A DNA stretch of 64,000 nt, from assembly GCF_009938205.1 (NCBI RefSeq), contig NZ_AP019655.1, positions 558,001 through 622,000 on the forward strand, read 5' to 3'. The notes under the pieces were generated by a model. That model was not told where the DNA came from. It did no database searches and worked only from the letters and a program-made list of their open reading frames with translations. The translations under genes and the position numbers were made by a program. Below, one piece after another: positions 44,004 to 52,896 of this stretch. How positions within the stretch are numbered: position 1 is the stretch's first letter; each line of letters begins with the position of its first letter. Source of the stretch: Vibrio panuliri. GTDB lineage: Bacteria; Pseudomonadota; Gammaproteobacteria; Enterobacterales; Vibrionaceae.

Positions 44004-44909
44004 CTAATCGAGGGCGCGGTTCATATCGCTTACCATAATTTGTGTGGCAGTCATTCCGCCAGCTGAAATGTACCACGCTTGGGGATTGAGCACGGTAATC
44101 CGATGGTTAATTGCTGCGCGAGTTTGTTCAATTAACGCATTATTGAACCCCCGCATCGCATCACCTGAGTCACGCCCAATGGCTTTATCTCTGTCCATGA
44201 CGAGCAAATATTCTGGGTTAGCTTGAGCAATAAACTCATAACTGATCAATTCACCATGGGCGAGGTTTTTGTCGTTATAGACCAGTTGCTTAAACCCGAA
44301 TTCTGAGAATATCGCGTGGTAACGTGACCCTGCGCCAAAAGTGGTGACATTACCGCCATTGGTCATGACCATCAGCGCGGTTGCCTGCTTAGCTAGCGCT
44401 TTGGTTTTCACCGTGTCAATTTGCTGGTTAGTTTGAGCAATAATTTGCTCGACTTTCGTTTGAGCCTCGAAAATTTGGCCAAACATCCTCCATCCTTCAG
44501 CGGTGGTTTGCCAAAAGCGTTGTGAGTCAGGCATAAAAACCACCGTGGGGGCAATTTTGCGCAGCTCTTGATACGACGGTGAGCTGCGATTGCTCACCAC
44601 AATCAAATCGGGTTTTAAGGAAAAGATCGCCTCAAAGTTAGGCTCATGTAATGTGCCAACGTCGGTGTATTGTGGATCTTGATATTGGGTTAAGTAATTC
44701 GGTATTGGTGACTTAACGACCCCGACAGGCTTGATGTTCAGATAGTCGAGCACATCCAGCGTGTCCATTCCTAAAACAACAACGCGCTCTGGCTGAGTTT
44801 CTAACGTTGTAGCGCCAAGCGGGTGTTTAACAGTAATGGTTTGGCTATTGGCGATAAAAGAGACCGCCAAACTGACGGTCGCTAGCCACATTTTTAGATT
44901 CAATCTCAT
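44004..44909 (-). CDS. Periplasmic iron-siderophore-binding protein (FatB/CeuE-like)
   Basis: 302 residues with signal peptide (MWLATVSLAVSFIANSQ) and the type III periplasmic-binding fold (PERVVVLGMDTLDVLDYLNI, KPDLIVVSNRSSPSYQEL, GGNVTTFGAGSRYHAIF). This resembles binding proteins for catecholate siderophores. ATG 44909 is used, with GGGAGCC ahead; it follows the receptor stop by 12 bases, so the two are co-transcribed. No ABC permease or ATPase is in the window, so the inner-membrane step must be encoded elsewhere. Confidence 0.82.
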   Translation of the reverse strand: MRLNLKMWLATVSLAVSFIANSQTITVKHPLGATTLETQPERVVVLGMDTLDVLDYLNIKPVGVVKSPIPNYLTQYQDPQYTDVGTLHEPNFEAIFSLKPDLIVVSNRSSPSYQELRKIAPTVVFMPDSQRFWQTTAEGWRMFGQIFEAQTKVEQIIAQTNQQIDTVKTKALAKQATALMVMTNGGNVTTFGAGSRYHAIFSEFGFKQLVYNDKNLAHGELISYEFIAQANPEYLLVMDRDKAIGRDSGDAMRGFNNALIEQTRAAINHRITVLNPQAWYISAGGMTATQIMVSDMNRALD

Positions 44910-44921
44910 TGTGGCTCCCAA

Positions 44922-46823
44922 TTAGAATGCGTAGCTCACGTTGAAGCGGAAGTCGCGACCAGCCGCGGCATAACCAAGGATATCGTCCCCAACTTCTCCG
45001 TGGTAAGTGCCGTGAGCCACATACTGTTTGTTTAAGACATTTTTCACCGATAGTGTTAGTACTAGGGCTTCGTTGCTGATGGGTAACCACTGCGCATACA
45101 GGTCATGAACGCCATAGCCTGCTTTTTGTTGGTATCCTTCGGCAACGTCGTCCAGTCGCTCTACGAAAGTTGATGTCCAGCCAAATTCAAGCGCTTGTGA
45201 GGCTGCGTAATCGATGTTGAGCACCCATGTGTCGCCAATTGAGGTCCCAAGCGTCATATCCCCATCACTTAGTGGTTCACCGTTGAGTTCCGGAGTAGAT
45301 TTGTTGTAGCTAAGACGCGTAGACAAGCTGCCGAATGATTGACCCACGTGCGCAGTGACGCCTTGAGTGGTAAGATCGCCGATGTTATCAAACTGACGAT
45401 TTTCGTTCTTACCAACCACATTTTTAATTTTGGTATCAAATACGGTGATACCTGCATCAAAGCGGTCTTGTTCTACTTTCACCCCAAATTCAAAGTTTTT
45501 CGCTCGTTCTGGTCCTCGGTCCGCGACGTTTTCGGCGTAATCGATAATGAATAGCTCTTTTGCAACTTGTCCTCGGAAAGCTTCAGCATAGCCAGTAAAC
45601 AAGGTAACGCCGGGTGCGACCTCATAGTGTACGGATACGTTTGGACTAAATCCTGATGACTCGAAGTCTTGATTTAGGTTGTCGTTGAGTTCGTACCAAT
45701 CATAACGAGCTCCCGCGGATAGTAGAACCGACTCGGTGACTTGCCAATCATCTTGAATAAACAGACCATAGACGGTCCCTTCTTCGCTGTGGCTTTTTCC
45801 ATCCCAATCCGTGTCAAATGATGACTCGTCATTGCGGTACTCGGTGCCAACGATCAAAGTATGATTGTCCATTAGAGCGGTGTTAAAAATCTTGCCGCCA
45901 AACGTATCGATATTGCCATCACTTGTTCCCCACCTTGGGTTGTCTAAGTGAGCAATTCTGTTGCGCGTGTTATAGGCAGAGACATCAAGCTTAATGTAGT
46001 CGCTATGAGAAAATACGTAGTTGGCGGTAATTGTGTTTCGGTCGGTTTCTTGTTTTAACGGTGTGTTCTTCGAAAACGGCTGAAAGTGCGGCTTAATCAG
46101 GCGAGTTTCGTTGTCCTCTCGGTAGTCATAAGCAAGAGATACATAGTGAGCGGGGCTTATGTCACCGGATAGTTTGATTAAACCAACTCGTTGCTTAGCG
46201 GCGGTATAAGGTTGTTCTACGCCTTCAGCATCTTCGATATTGTCATTGTCGATGTAGCCGTAGGTCGCTAAGATCCCTAAACCTTGCGTTAATTCTCCGT
46301 AGGCGCTGGCCGAATATTTTTTGCCACTGTTATTGGTGTAGTAACCACCTTTAACTTGCGCGCCAAACTTCTCATTGGCTTGCAATAGGTCATGAGCGTC
46401 TTTGGTTTTAAACTGAATTGCGCCTCCTAGCGCGCCGGGACCGTTTGTCGCTCGACCTGCGCCAGCGCTCACGTCAACTTGCTTGATCAGTTCGGGTTCA
46501 ATAGATAAACGCCCCTGATGATGGAACAAATTACTGGTCTGCGTGGCACCATCAATCGAGACATTTAGCATGGTATCTTCTAGACCTCGCACATAAATCT
46601 TTTGCGAAACACCGGCTGAACCACCAACGCTAACTTCAGGGTTATTGCGAAATACATCGTCAAGATCAATGGCCTGACGTTTGGCGAGATCATCAGCGGT
46701 AACAACCGCATCGACCCCCTGTAGCTGGTGGCCTGTTATTTCAACGGTTTCAATTTCTTGAGCAGATGCAGAGAAGGCGATCACTGCTAGTGCGACTGGG
46801 CTTAACTTAAATACGGTGTCCAT
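44922..46823 (-). CDS. TonB-dependent outer-membrane siderophore receptor
   Basis: 633 residues: signal peptide (SPVALAVIAFSASAQ), TonB-box-like ETVEITG, plug domain with VYRGLED-type pattern (KIYVRGLEDTMLNVSIDGA) and GPGALGGAIQFKTKDA, then a 22-strand barrel ending in Phe (FNVSYAF). A Fur box lies 17 bp upstream of the start and AAAGGAG precedes the ATG. The context (binding protein downstream, two-component system upstream) suggests a siderophore-inducible uptake unit; ligand unknown. The arrangement recalls the Vibrio peuRS-peuA enterobactin locus, but I do not assert identity. Confidence 0.88.
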   Translation of the reverse strand: MDTVFKLSPVALAVIAFSASAQEIETVEITGHQLQGVDAVVTADDLAKRQAIDLDDVFRNNPEVSVGGSAGVSQKIYVRGLEDTMLNVSIDGATQTSNLFHHQGRLSIEPELIKQVDVSAGAGRATNGPGALGGAIQFKTKDAHDLLQANEKFGAQVKGGYYTNNSGKKYSASAYGELTQGLGILATYGYIDNDNIEDAEGVEQPYTAAKQRVGLIKLSGDISPAHYVSLAYDYREDNETRLIKPHFQPFSKNTPLKQETDRNTITANYVFSHSDYIKLDVSAYNTRNRIAHLDNPRWGTSDGNIDTFGGKIFNTALMDNHTLIVGTEYRNDESSFDTDWDGKSHSEEGTVYGLFIQDDWQVTESVLLSAGARYDWYELNDNLNQDFESSGFSPNVSVHYEVAPGVTLFTGYAEAFRGQVAKELFIIDYAENVADRGPERAKNFEFGVKVEQDRFDAGITVFDTKIKNVVGKNENRQFDNIGDLTTQGVTAHVGQSFGSLSTRLSYNKSTPELNGEPLSDGDMTLGTSIGDTWVLNIDYAASQALEFGWTSTFVERLDDVAEGYQQKAGYGVHDLYAQWLPISNEALVLTLSVKNVLNKQYVAHGTYHGEVGDDILGYAAAGRDFRFNVSYAF

Positions 46824-46839
46824 TTACCGCAACTCCTTT

Positions 46840-46858
46840 GGTAATGAGAATTATTATC
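46840..46858. promoter_or_regulatory. Fur box upstream of the receptor gene
   Basis: GGTAATGAGAATTATTATC against the consensus GATAATGATAATCATTATC, about 15 of 19 matches by eye. Confidence 0.8.
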
Positions 46859-46971
46859 GAAAGAATTCTCTGAGACTACCAAGTTTGAGTAAACGTTTTT
46901 TACAACTGTTACATTTCATGTTTGGCTGACACGAATGTAGAGATAAACTTCTGAATTAACGTTGATTACCT

Positions 46972-48306
46972 CTATCGAGGGAGACAAATAATCATTTCTA
47001 AACCTTTGCGCTGATGGTTCCTTGCCGTTACTGAACCGTTGACCGCTTCAATGTGTCTTTTGGCTAGTGCAAGCCCTACACCGAATCCTTTTCTTGAGTG
47101 GCTTTGGTTGTCTGCTTTGAAAAAAGGGCGAAATATCGCTTTAGTTAAACTTGGTTCAAGTCCCGGGCCGGAGTCAGAAACGGTCAGAATCCAATTATCG
47201 TGCTGCGCGGCAACTTGGAGGAGGAGCGTTTCTCCACTGGGTGTGTACCTTAATCCGTTGCGTATAATGTTCTCTAGTGCTTGTGATAGGGCACGTTGAT
47301 TAGAGTGGGTGAGGGGGAGGCTATGCGGGATGTCAGTGACGATATCACGATCGGCAAACTCAAATTTAGCGTCTTCTATAATGGCTTCAAGTAGCTCACT
47401 GAGGTCAAATGACTCCTGACGCAAATTTGGGCGTTCGTTCTCCAACCAAGCTAGAGTTAGCGTGTCTTCCGCCATTTGACGCATATTACGCACCTCAATA
47501 CGGATTCTATCCAGCATAGATTGAGGGTCGAGATTACTCGAGGCACAATCGATCGCCATTTCGACGCGAGCGAGCGGAGTTCTGATTTCATGAGACATTT
47601 CCGCAATCAGGTTACGGTTGTGTTCAATAACACTTGCCGTTCTCTCTGCCATATTATCAAACGTTTTAGCCACTTGGCTCAGTTCATCATTGCCCAAGGT
47701 TAAGTGGTCGCCAATCCGAGCCTGATAGTTACCTTGACTAAACTCCTTTGCAGCGCGTGAAAAAACACGCATCGGTGTCATTACGTAGCGATAGATAAAA
47801 ATGGTCAGTGTGAGAAGCGCGATAAATGGGATCACCACACGAAAAGTCCAAAAAGCATGGGACATATAAGTACCAGGGCGCATTCTCGCAGGCAGTTTGA
47901 TCAGGAAATGGTAGTGACTGGGTGTTAACGCTACCTCCATGATGGGGTTGTCAGGAAAGTCGAGGTGAATTTTCCACTCCACATTTCTACCAATGCCGTA
48001 GCCAGACCAAAAACGCTGGTTGAGTTCATTGCCTGCCACAACATCAATGTTTGACTTAACCACGGTTACCCACGTTTCTTCGTCAATGGCGAGTTGATTT
48101 AACCACGAGTTCAACGCATCGGTGTCACCGTTGTTCAATAAAAATTGTGCGTATGAACCCCAGTCTAGGATTTGTTGCTGGTGCTCTTTTTTTAGGTAAC
48201 TCATTTTTTCATTAGAGAGGATTGCGGCACTATGTAGCAAGGAGAAAAAGATCACTCCACCGAGGGCTAAGACGATAAATAACCGCCAAAACAGTACTTT
48301 TTTCAT
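46972..48306 (-). CDS. Sensor histidine kinase of an iron-linked two-component system
   Basis: 444 residues: membrane helix at about 7-30, a periplasmic sensor of roughly 120 residues, second helix near 156-172, HAMP, HisKA with AEMSHEIRTPLARVEMAID (phospho-His239), HATPase with ENIIRNGLRYTPSG, SDSGPGLE and GVGLALAKRHIEA. EnvZ/PhoQ-class architecture. It starts four bases inside the end of the response regulator gene. The TonB receptor gene follows 148 bp downstream on the same strand with its own Fur box. Confidence 0.88.
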   Translation of the reverse strand: MKKVLFWRLFIVLALGGVIFFSLLHSAAILSNEKMSYLKKEHQQQILDWGSYAQFLLNNGDTDALNSWLNQLAIDEETWVTVVKSNIDVVAGNELNQRFWSGYGIGRNVEWKIHLDFPDNPIMEVALTPSHYHFLIKLPARMRPGTYMSHAFWTFRVVIPFIALLTLTIFIYRYVMTPMRVFSRAAKEFSQGNYQARIGDHLTLGNDELSQVAKTFDNMAERTASVIEHNRNLIAEMSHEIRTPLARVEMAIDCASSNLDPQSMLDRIRIEVRNMRQMAEDTLTLAWLENERPNLRQESFDLSELLEAIIEDAKFEFADRDIVTDIPHSLPLTHSNQRALSQALENIIRNGLRYTPSGETLLLQVAAQHDNWILTVSDSGPGLEPSLTKAIFRPFFKADNQSHSRKGFGVGLALAKRHIEAVNGSVTARNHQRKGLEMIICLPR

Positions 48307-49064
48307 TTGATTAGGTACCCCTTACCGTGAACGGTTCTAATCCGTTGATTATCCATGCCATGCTGTATGAGCACTTTGCGTACTCGGCTAAGGTGCATAT
48401 CCAGTGAACGGTCATAAAGACTGAACTCTCGCTCAAGAACCACTTGATAGAGATAGGGTTTCGTCAATACGTTGCCGCTGTTTTGCGTCAGTACCCAAAG
48501 CAGTTTGAATTGGATAGGTGTCAAGGTAACAAGTTGCTCTTGCTCTCGAGATTTAATCAAAACTTGGTGCAACTGCTTATCAAGTGTGAGCTCTTGATAG
48601 TTAAAATAACGGGTAGTGGGTGGCGCGGGTTGTAGTTGCGAGCGTCGTAGTACCGCATCGATTCGCAGGCTTACTTCTTCGAAGTTACATGGCTTACTAA
48701 TGTAATCATCGGCACCGTAGCGAAGTCCTTTTATTCGATGTTCTTCGGCACCGTAGGCGGTTAGCATTATCGTAGGAGTATTGGAATAAGAGCGAATGTA
48801 GTTAAGCAGACCAAAGCCGTCGACATTGGGTAGATTAATGTCTAATACAATCAAATCAAAAGTCGATGCTTTTAGTGCTTCAAGCGCTTGTGCCCCACAG
48901 GCTAGGCTTGTGACGTGGTAGTGTTGATTTTCAAGCAGTATCGTAAGTTGATGATTCAAGGTGTCATCATCTTCGACGAGCAAAATTGACGCACTGCGTT
49001 GGTAGTTGCCACTCGCAAGGTCAGTTAAACCAGTACTGTGGTTGTTTTCTCCAGCGTCAAACAT
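48303..49064 (-). CDS. OmpR-family response regulator
   Basis: 253 residues: receiver domain beginning ILLVEDDDTL with phospho-Asp75 in LIVLDINLPNVDGFG and conserved Lys in DDYISKPCNF, then an OmpR/PhoB winged helix (LTPIQFKLLWVLTQNSGNVL, DMHLSRVRKVL, IRTVHGKGYLI). The first ~25 residues are an unusual polar extension before the receiver; a later start is possible but I see none with a better site. A Fur box sits about 20 bp upstream. Confidence 0.9.
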   Translation of the reverse strand: MFDAGENNHSTGLTDLASGNYQRSASILLVEDDDTLNHQLTILLENQHYHVTSLACGAQALEALKASTFDLIVLDINLPNVDGFGLLNYIRSYSNTPTIMLTAYGAEEHRIKGLRYGADDYISKPCNFEEVSLRIDAVLRRSQLQPAPPTTRYFNYQELTLDKQLHQVLIKSREQEQLVTLTPIQFKLLWVLTQNSGNVLTKPYLYQVVLEREFSLYDRSLDMHLSRVRKVLIQHGMDNQRIRTVHGKGYLIK

Positions 49065-49084
49065 AATTCATCCATGGTTTTATT

Positions 49085-49103
49085 GATAAGGGTTATCATT
49101 ATC
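49085..49103. promoter_or_regulatory. Fur box upstream of the two-component system
   Basis: GATAAGGGTTATCATTATC against GATAATGATAATCATTATC; only about three mismatches. It lies about 20 bp before the response regulator start. Confidence 0.85.
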
Positions 49104-49177
49104 AATAAATTTATGGATGGTTTCAAATTTGCTGAGTGCTTAATGGTAACAATCTGATTCAAGGATAATTTTTGTGA

Positions 49178-49206
49178 CAAAGCCACCTAGATTATAGGTG
49201 GCTTTG
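49178..49206. terminator. Terminator after the leftward sulfatase gene
   Basis: AAAGCCACCT and AGGTGGCTTT form a ten-pair stem with a seven-base loop about 40 bp beyond the stop codon. Confidence 0.8.
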
Positions 49207-49242
49207 TATTAACTTACTCGGTTTTCGTTAAGTTGAGCAGGT

Positions 49243-50808
49243 TTACTGCATCTGTTTAACTTGCTGCTGCAATTTGTCTAATTGCTGCATTTTGCCTTGT
49301 AGTCCCAGTGACTGATAGTTAATCGACGCTGGGTTCATGGTTTGCCCTTGTTGACTTGGGTACTCAGGTAGAGTCTGGAAGAAATCACCTAACACGTCTT
49401 GGATTGGTACAAACAACCACATGTTATCCGCCATCCAGCGCATATACATACCTGACTCATGTGGAGCGCGCTCAAATGGGTCAGCACGTAAGTGGATGAT
49501 TTGAGGCCAGTTAGGTGCAAAACGTACCGCATCGGTAATGTTACCTTCCAGTGTCGCAAAGTTTAACTTCCAATCGTTCCAACGAACTGCGTTTAACTCG
49601 CCGTTCGCGGTAAAGTAAAGCAGTGACTCGCGTGGACCTTTATCTTCTTTGCCTTCGAAGTATGGTTTGAAGTTGTAACCATCAATATGTACACGCCACT
49701 CTTTACCGTTGGCTTGATAGCCTTGGGCGAGTTTCTCTTTGACATCAGGCACGCCTGCCGCTGCCATTAAGGTCGGCAGCCAGTCTTGATGCGCCATCAT
49801 TTCATTCACTTTTGTGCCCGGTTCAATCACGCCCGGCCAGCGAACTAGCTGAGGTACGCGCATACCGCCTTCCCATGTTGTGCCTTTCTCACCGTGGAAA
49901 GGTGTGGCACCGCCATCTGGCCATGAGACTGTCTCAGCGCCGTTATCAGTTGAGTAAATAACAATGGTGTTGTCAGCTACGCCCAGATCATCCAGCTTAT
50001 CGAGCAAAATACCGATATGGTCGTCGTGCTCTAGCATGCCATCAGCATAAATGCTGATGCCCGATTGACCTTGATACTTCTCTTGCAAACGAGTCCAAAC
50101 GTGCATACGCGTGGTGTTGTGCCAAATGAAGAATGGCTTGTCAGCTTTGACGGCTTTTTCCATAAACGCGAGTGAAGACTCTAAGAATTCTTCATCCGCA
50201 GTCTCCATTCTTTTACGCGTCATTGGGCCAGTATCTTCGATTTTTCCGTCGGCATAAGACTTGATCACACCGCGCGGGCCATATTTCTGACGAAACTCTG
50301 GATCTTTCGGGTAGTAGTAAGTTTCAGGCTCTTCTTCTGCATTTAAGTGATACAGGTTGCCAAAAAACTCATCAAAACCATGGTTGGTTGGCAGGTGCTG
50401 GTCTTGGTCACCCAAATGGTTTTTGCCAAACTGAGCGGTAACATAACCTTGCTCTTTAAGCAGGTCCGCAACTGTTGGAGCCCAGTCAGGAATACCATGT
50501 GTTGATCCTGGCATACCGATGGTTAACAGACCTGTGCGGAAAGGCTCTTGACCTGTAATAAATGACGCGCGACCTGCGGTACATGATTGCTGACCATAGT
50601 GATCAGTAAAAATCGCCCCTTCATTGGCGATGCGGTCAATATTTGGGGTTTCGTAGCCCATCATGCCTTGGTTGTAAGCACTGATGTTCCAATAACCGAC
50701 ATCATCACCAAAGATGGCGAGAATATTCGGCTTGTCTGCGGCGGCAGCGGCAGTGGTTGTCGCAAGGACACCAACACCAACTGCAAGTTTAGAGAGTTGT
50801 GTTGCCAT
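49243..50808 (-). CDS. Exported sulfatase (arylsulfatase type), first copy
   Basis: 521 residues with signal peptide (LAVGVGVLATTTAAAAA). Sulfatase motifs: NILAIFGDDVGYWN (metal Asp pair), the formylglycine site SCTAGRASFITGQ near residue 77, GKNHLGD and YSTDNGAET. The Cys in CTAGR must be oxidised to formylglycine by FGE or an anaerobic maturase; neither gene is in the window. The C-terminus is Gln/Leu-rich (QLDKLQQQVKQMQ) and coil-like. GGAGC lies four bases ahead of the ATG. Divergent from a close paralogue. Confidence 0.9.
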   Translation of the reverse strand: MATQLSKLAVGVGVLATTTAAAAADKPNILAIFGDDVGYWNISAYNQGMMGYETPNIDRIANEGAIFTDHYGQQSCTAGRASFITGQEPFRTGLLTIGMPGSTHGIPDWAPTVADLLKEQGYVTAQFGKNHLGDQDQHLPTNHGFDEFFGNLYHLNAEEEPETYYYPKDPEFRQKYGPRGVIKSYADGKIEDTGPMTRKRMETADEEFLESSLAFMEKAVKADKPFFIWHNTTRMHVWTRLQEKYQGQSGISIYADGMLEHDDHIGILLDKLDDLGVADNTIVIYSTDNGAETVSWPDGGATPFHGEKGTTWEGGMRVPQLVRWPGVIEPGTKVNEMMAHQDWLPTLMAAAGVPDVKEKLAQGYQANGKEWRVHIDGYNFKPYFEGKEDKGPRESLLYFTANGELNAVRWNDWKLNFATLEGNITDAVRFAPNWPQIIHLRADPFERAPHESGMYMRWMADNMWLFVPIQDVLGDFFQTLPEYPSQQGQTMNPASINYQSLGLQGKMQQLDKLQQQVKQMQ

Positions 50809-51149
50809 AAAAGCTCCAAAGTTCAGTTAACAGTTTGGTTCAACGGACATATTTGTTGGTTATTACGTTAACTAAGCAGAGAGAATGTGTCGCTTTATAG
50901 TGGTTATAACCCTTGGTTATACAGTGGTTTTAACTTGTTGATTTAATAGGTTAGTTAGCCAGTTTTGTTTAGCTTTGCTCTGGATTGATTGGTGATGCGT
51001 ATCACATTGTGTAAAACGTAAGCGATTGAGCATTCAGCAATAGTGAATGGTTCAACTTAAATATTTTGCTTCTAACAGTTCGCGAATAGGCAATTTGTCG
51101 ACTAACGTTTGACTGCAGGATGCAAAAGTTCTCACAACAAGAGGTTTCT
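50809..51149. promoter_or_regulatory. Divergent sulfatase promoter region with probable CRP site
   Basis: GTGATGCGTATCAC at 50992-51005, within TTGGTGATGCGTATCACATT, fits the CRP half-sites TGTGA-N6-TCACA with one mismatch. A repetitive stretch (GTGGTTATAACCCTTGGTTA followed by TACAGTGGTTTTAAC) lies near 50900-50935. The rest holds nothing I recognise. Confidence 0.6.
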
Positions 51150-52697
51150 ATGAAAGCGAATTATGGCGTCAAGCGCCGATTAGCGATTCTTGCAACAGCC
51201 TTAATGGGTGTAGCAGGTAGCAGTATCGCTGCAGAAAAACCAAATATCCTAGTGATCTGGGGAGATGACATAGGACAATCTAACGTCAGTGCCTACACGT
51301 TTGGGTTAATGGGGTACAAAACCCCTAACATTGATTCAATTGCCAAAGAAGGGATGATGTTTACCGACTATTACGGCGAGCAATCGTGCACCGCAGGTCG
51401 TTCAACATTTATTACTGGTCAAACCGTTCTTCGGACAGGATTGAGTAAGGTGGGCTTACCAGGTGCAGACTTAGGCTTAAAAGAGGAAGATGTCACCATT
51501 GCTGAACTACTCAAACCGCTAGGTTATATGACTGGGCAGTTTGGTAAAAACCACCTTGGTGACAAAGACGAACATTTACCGACTAATCACGGCTTCGACG
51601 AATTTTTTGGCAACCTTTATCATTTGAATGCTGAGGAAGAACCGGAAAATGTTGACTATCCGAGTGACCCTGAGTTTCGCAAGAAGTTTGGTCCGCGCGG
51701 TGTGATCAAATCGTATGCGGACGGCAAGATTGAAGATACAGGACCGCTTACTCGTAAACGCATGGAAACGGTCGATGCTGAAACCTTGGATGCAGCACTG
51801 GACTTTATGGATAGAGCCGTTAAAGCAGATAAACCCTTCTTTGTTTGGTGGAACTCGACGCGAATGCATTTTCGCACTCACGTCAAAGAGGAAAACTTGG
51901 GCAAAACGGGAGTCAGTTTCTACGCAGATGCAATGGTAGAGCACGATAATCATGTGGGTCAGTTGCTGAAGAAGGTCGATGATCTTGGTATTAAAGACAA
52001 CACGATTGTGTTCTATTCGACCGACAACGGCCCCCATATGAATACATGGCCTGATGCTGGTTTGACGCCTTTCCGCGGTGAGAAGAATACCAACTGGGAA
52101 GGTGCGTATCGTGTGCCTGCAATGGTTCGCTGGCCGGGTAAAATTGAGGCGGGCACTGTATCCAATGAAATTATGCATCATATGGATTGGATGCCAACCT
52201 TCCTCGCAGCAGCGGGAGACGCAGAGGTCAAAGAGAAGTTACTTGATGGTTTCCAAGTAGGAGACACGGAATACAAGTTACACCTAGATGGCTACAACTT
52301 CTTGCCTTATTTGACTGGTGAGAACGACGCTGCACCTCGTGAAGAAATCTTCTACTTCTCAGATGATGGTGACCTTACCGCTCTGCGTTACAACAACTGG
52401 AAGATCGTTTTTATGGAGCAAAGGGCGCAAGGAACGCTGCGTATTTGGGCTGAACCCTTTACAGAACTGCGCTTACCTAAGATCTTTAACTTGCGTATGG
52501 ATCCGTATGAAGTCGCCGATGTGACCTCCAATACCTATTATGATTGGATGATTGACCGCGCCTACATGCTGGTGCCAGCGCAGGCGTATGTCGGTAAGTT
52601 CTTAGAGACATTCCAAGAGTATCCACCACGGCAGAAACCAGCCAGTTTCTCGCTTGAACAAGTGATGGAAAAACTGCAAGAAAGCCCCAATAAATAA
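51150..52697 (+). CDS. Exported sulfatase (arylsulfatase type), second copy
   Basis: 515 residues, clearly paralogous to the gene at 49243: signal peptide (LAILATALMGVAGSSIAA), NILVIWGDDIGQSN, formylglycine site SCTAGRSTFITGQ, GKNHLGDKDEHLPTNHGFDE and YSTDNGPHMNTWP. Long identical stretches (such as NHGFDEFFGNLYHLNAEEEP) show a fairly recent duplication or strong constraint. The C-terminus lacks the Gln-rich tail. I start at ATG 51150 with AAGAGG ahead; an ATG at 51120 has no site. Substrate (algal or host sulfated sugars or aryl sulfates) not predictable. Confidence 0.9.
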   Translation: MKANYGVKRRLAILATALMGVAGSSIAAEKPNILVIWGDDIGQSNVSAYTFGLMGYKTPNIDSIAKEGMMFTDYYGEQSCTAGRSTFITGQTVLRTGLSKVGLPGADLGLKEEDVTIAELLKPLGYMTGQFGKNHLGDKDEHLPTNHGFDEFFGNLYHLNAEEEPENVDYPSDPEFRKKFGPRGVIKSYADGKIEDTGPLTRKRMETVDAETLDAALDFMDRAVKADKPFFVWWNSTRMHFRTHVKEENLGKTGVSFYADAMVEHDNHVGQLLKKVDDLGIKDNTIVFYSTDNGPHMNTWPDAGLTPFRGEKNTNWEGAYRVPAMVRWPGKIEAGTVSNEIMHHMDWMPTFLAAAGDAEVKEKLLDGFQVGDTEYKLHLDGYNFLPYLTGENDAAPREEIFYFSDDGDLTALRYNNWKIVFMEQRAQGTLRIWAEPFTELRLPKIFNLRMDPYEVADVTSNTYYDWMIDRAYMLVPAQAYVGKFLETFQEYPPRQKPASFSLEQVMEKLQESPNK

Positions 52698-52711
52698 GGG
52701 CAATCTAAATC

Positions 52712-52731
52712 AGGGCTCTGCGGAGCCCTTT
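52712..52731 (+). terminator. Rho-independent terminator of the rightward sulfatase gene
   Basis: AGGGCTC-TGCG-GAGCCCTTTT starting 14 bp after the stop codon. Confidence 0.88.
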
Positions 52732-52896
52732 TAGGTTAATTATTTGTATAAACAGAAAAAAGTATCTATCTTTTGCATTGTGGGTTGACGCTCGTGCTGC
52801 CTAAAATCATTGCCATGGACTGGATGTTTTAGGTAACAATGCACGTTTAATAGACCGTCACTCAATCGCATCAATACAAGAATAACAAGGAATGTT

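Noticed and set aside
51576..52181. 201-codon minus-strand ORF inside the second sulfatase gene.
   Set aside because: Antisense shadow of a clearly coding frame; composition without domain features.
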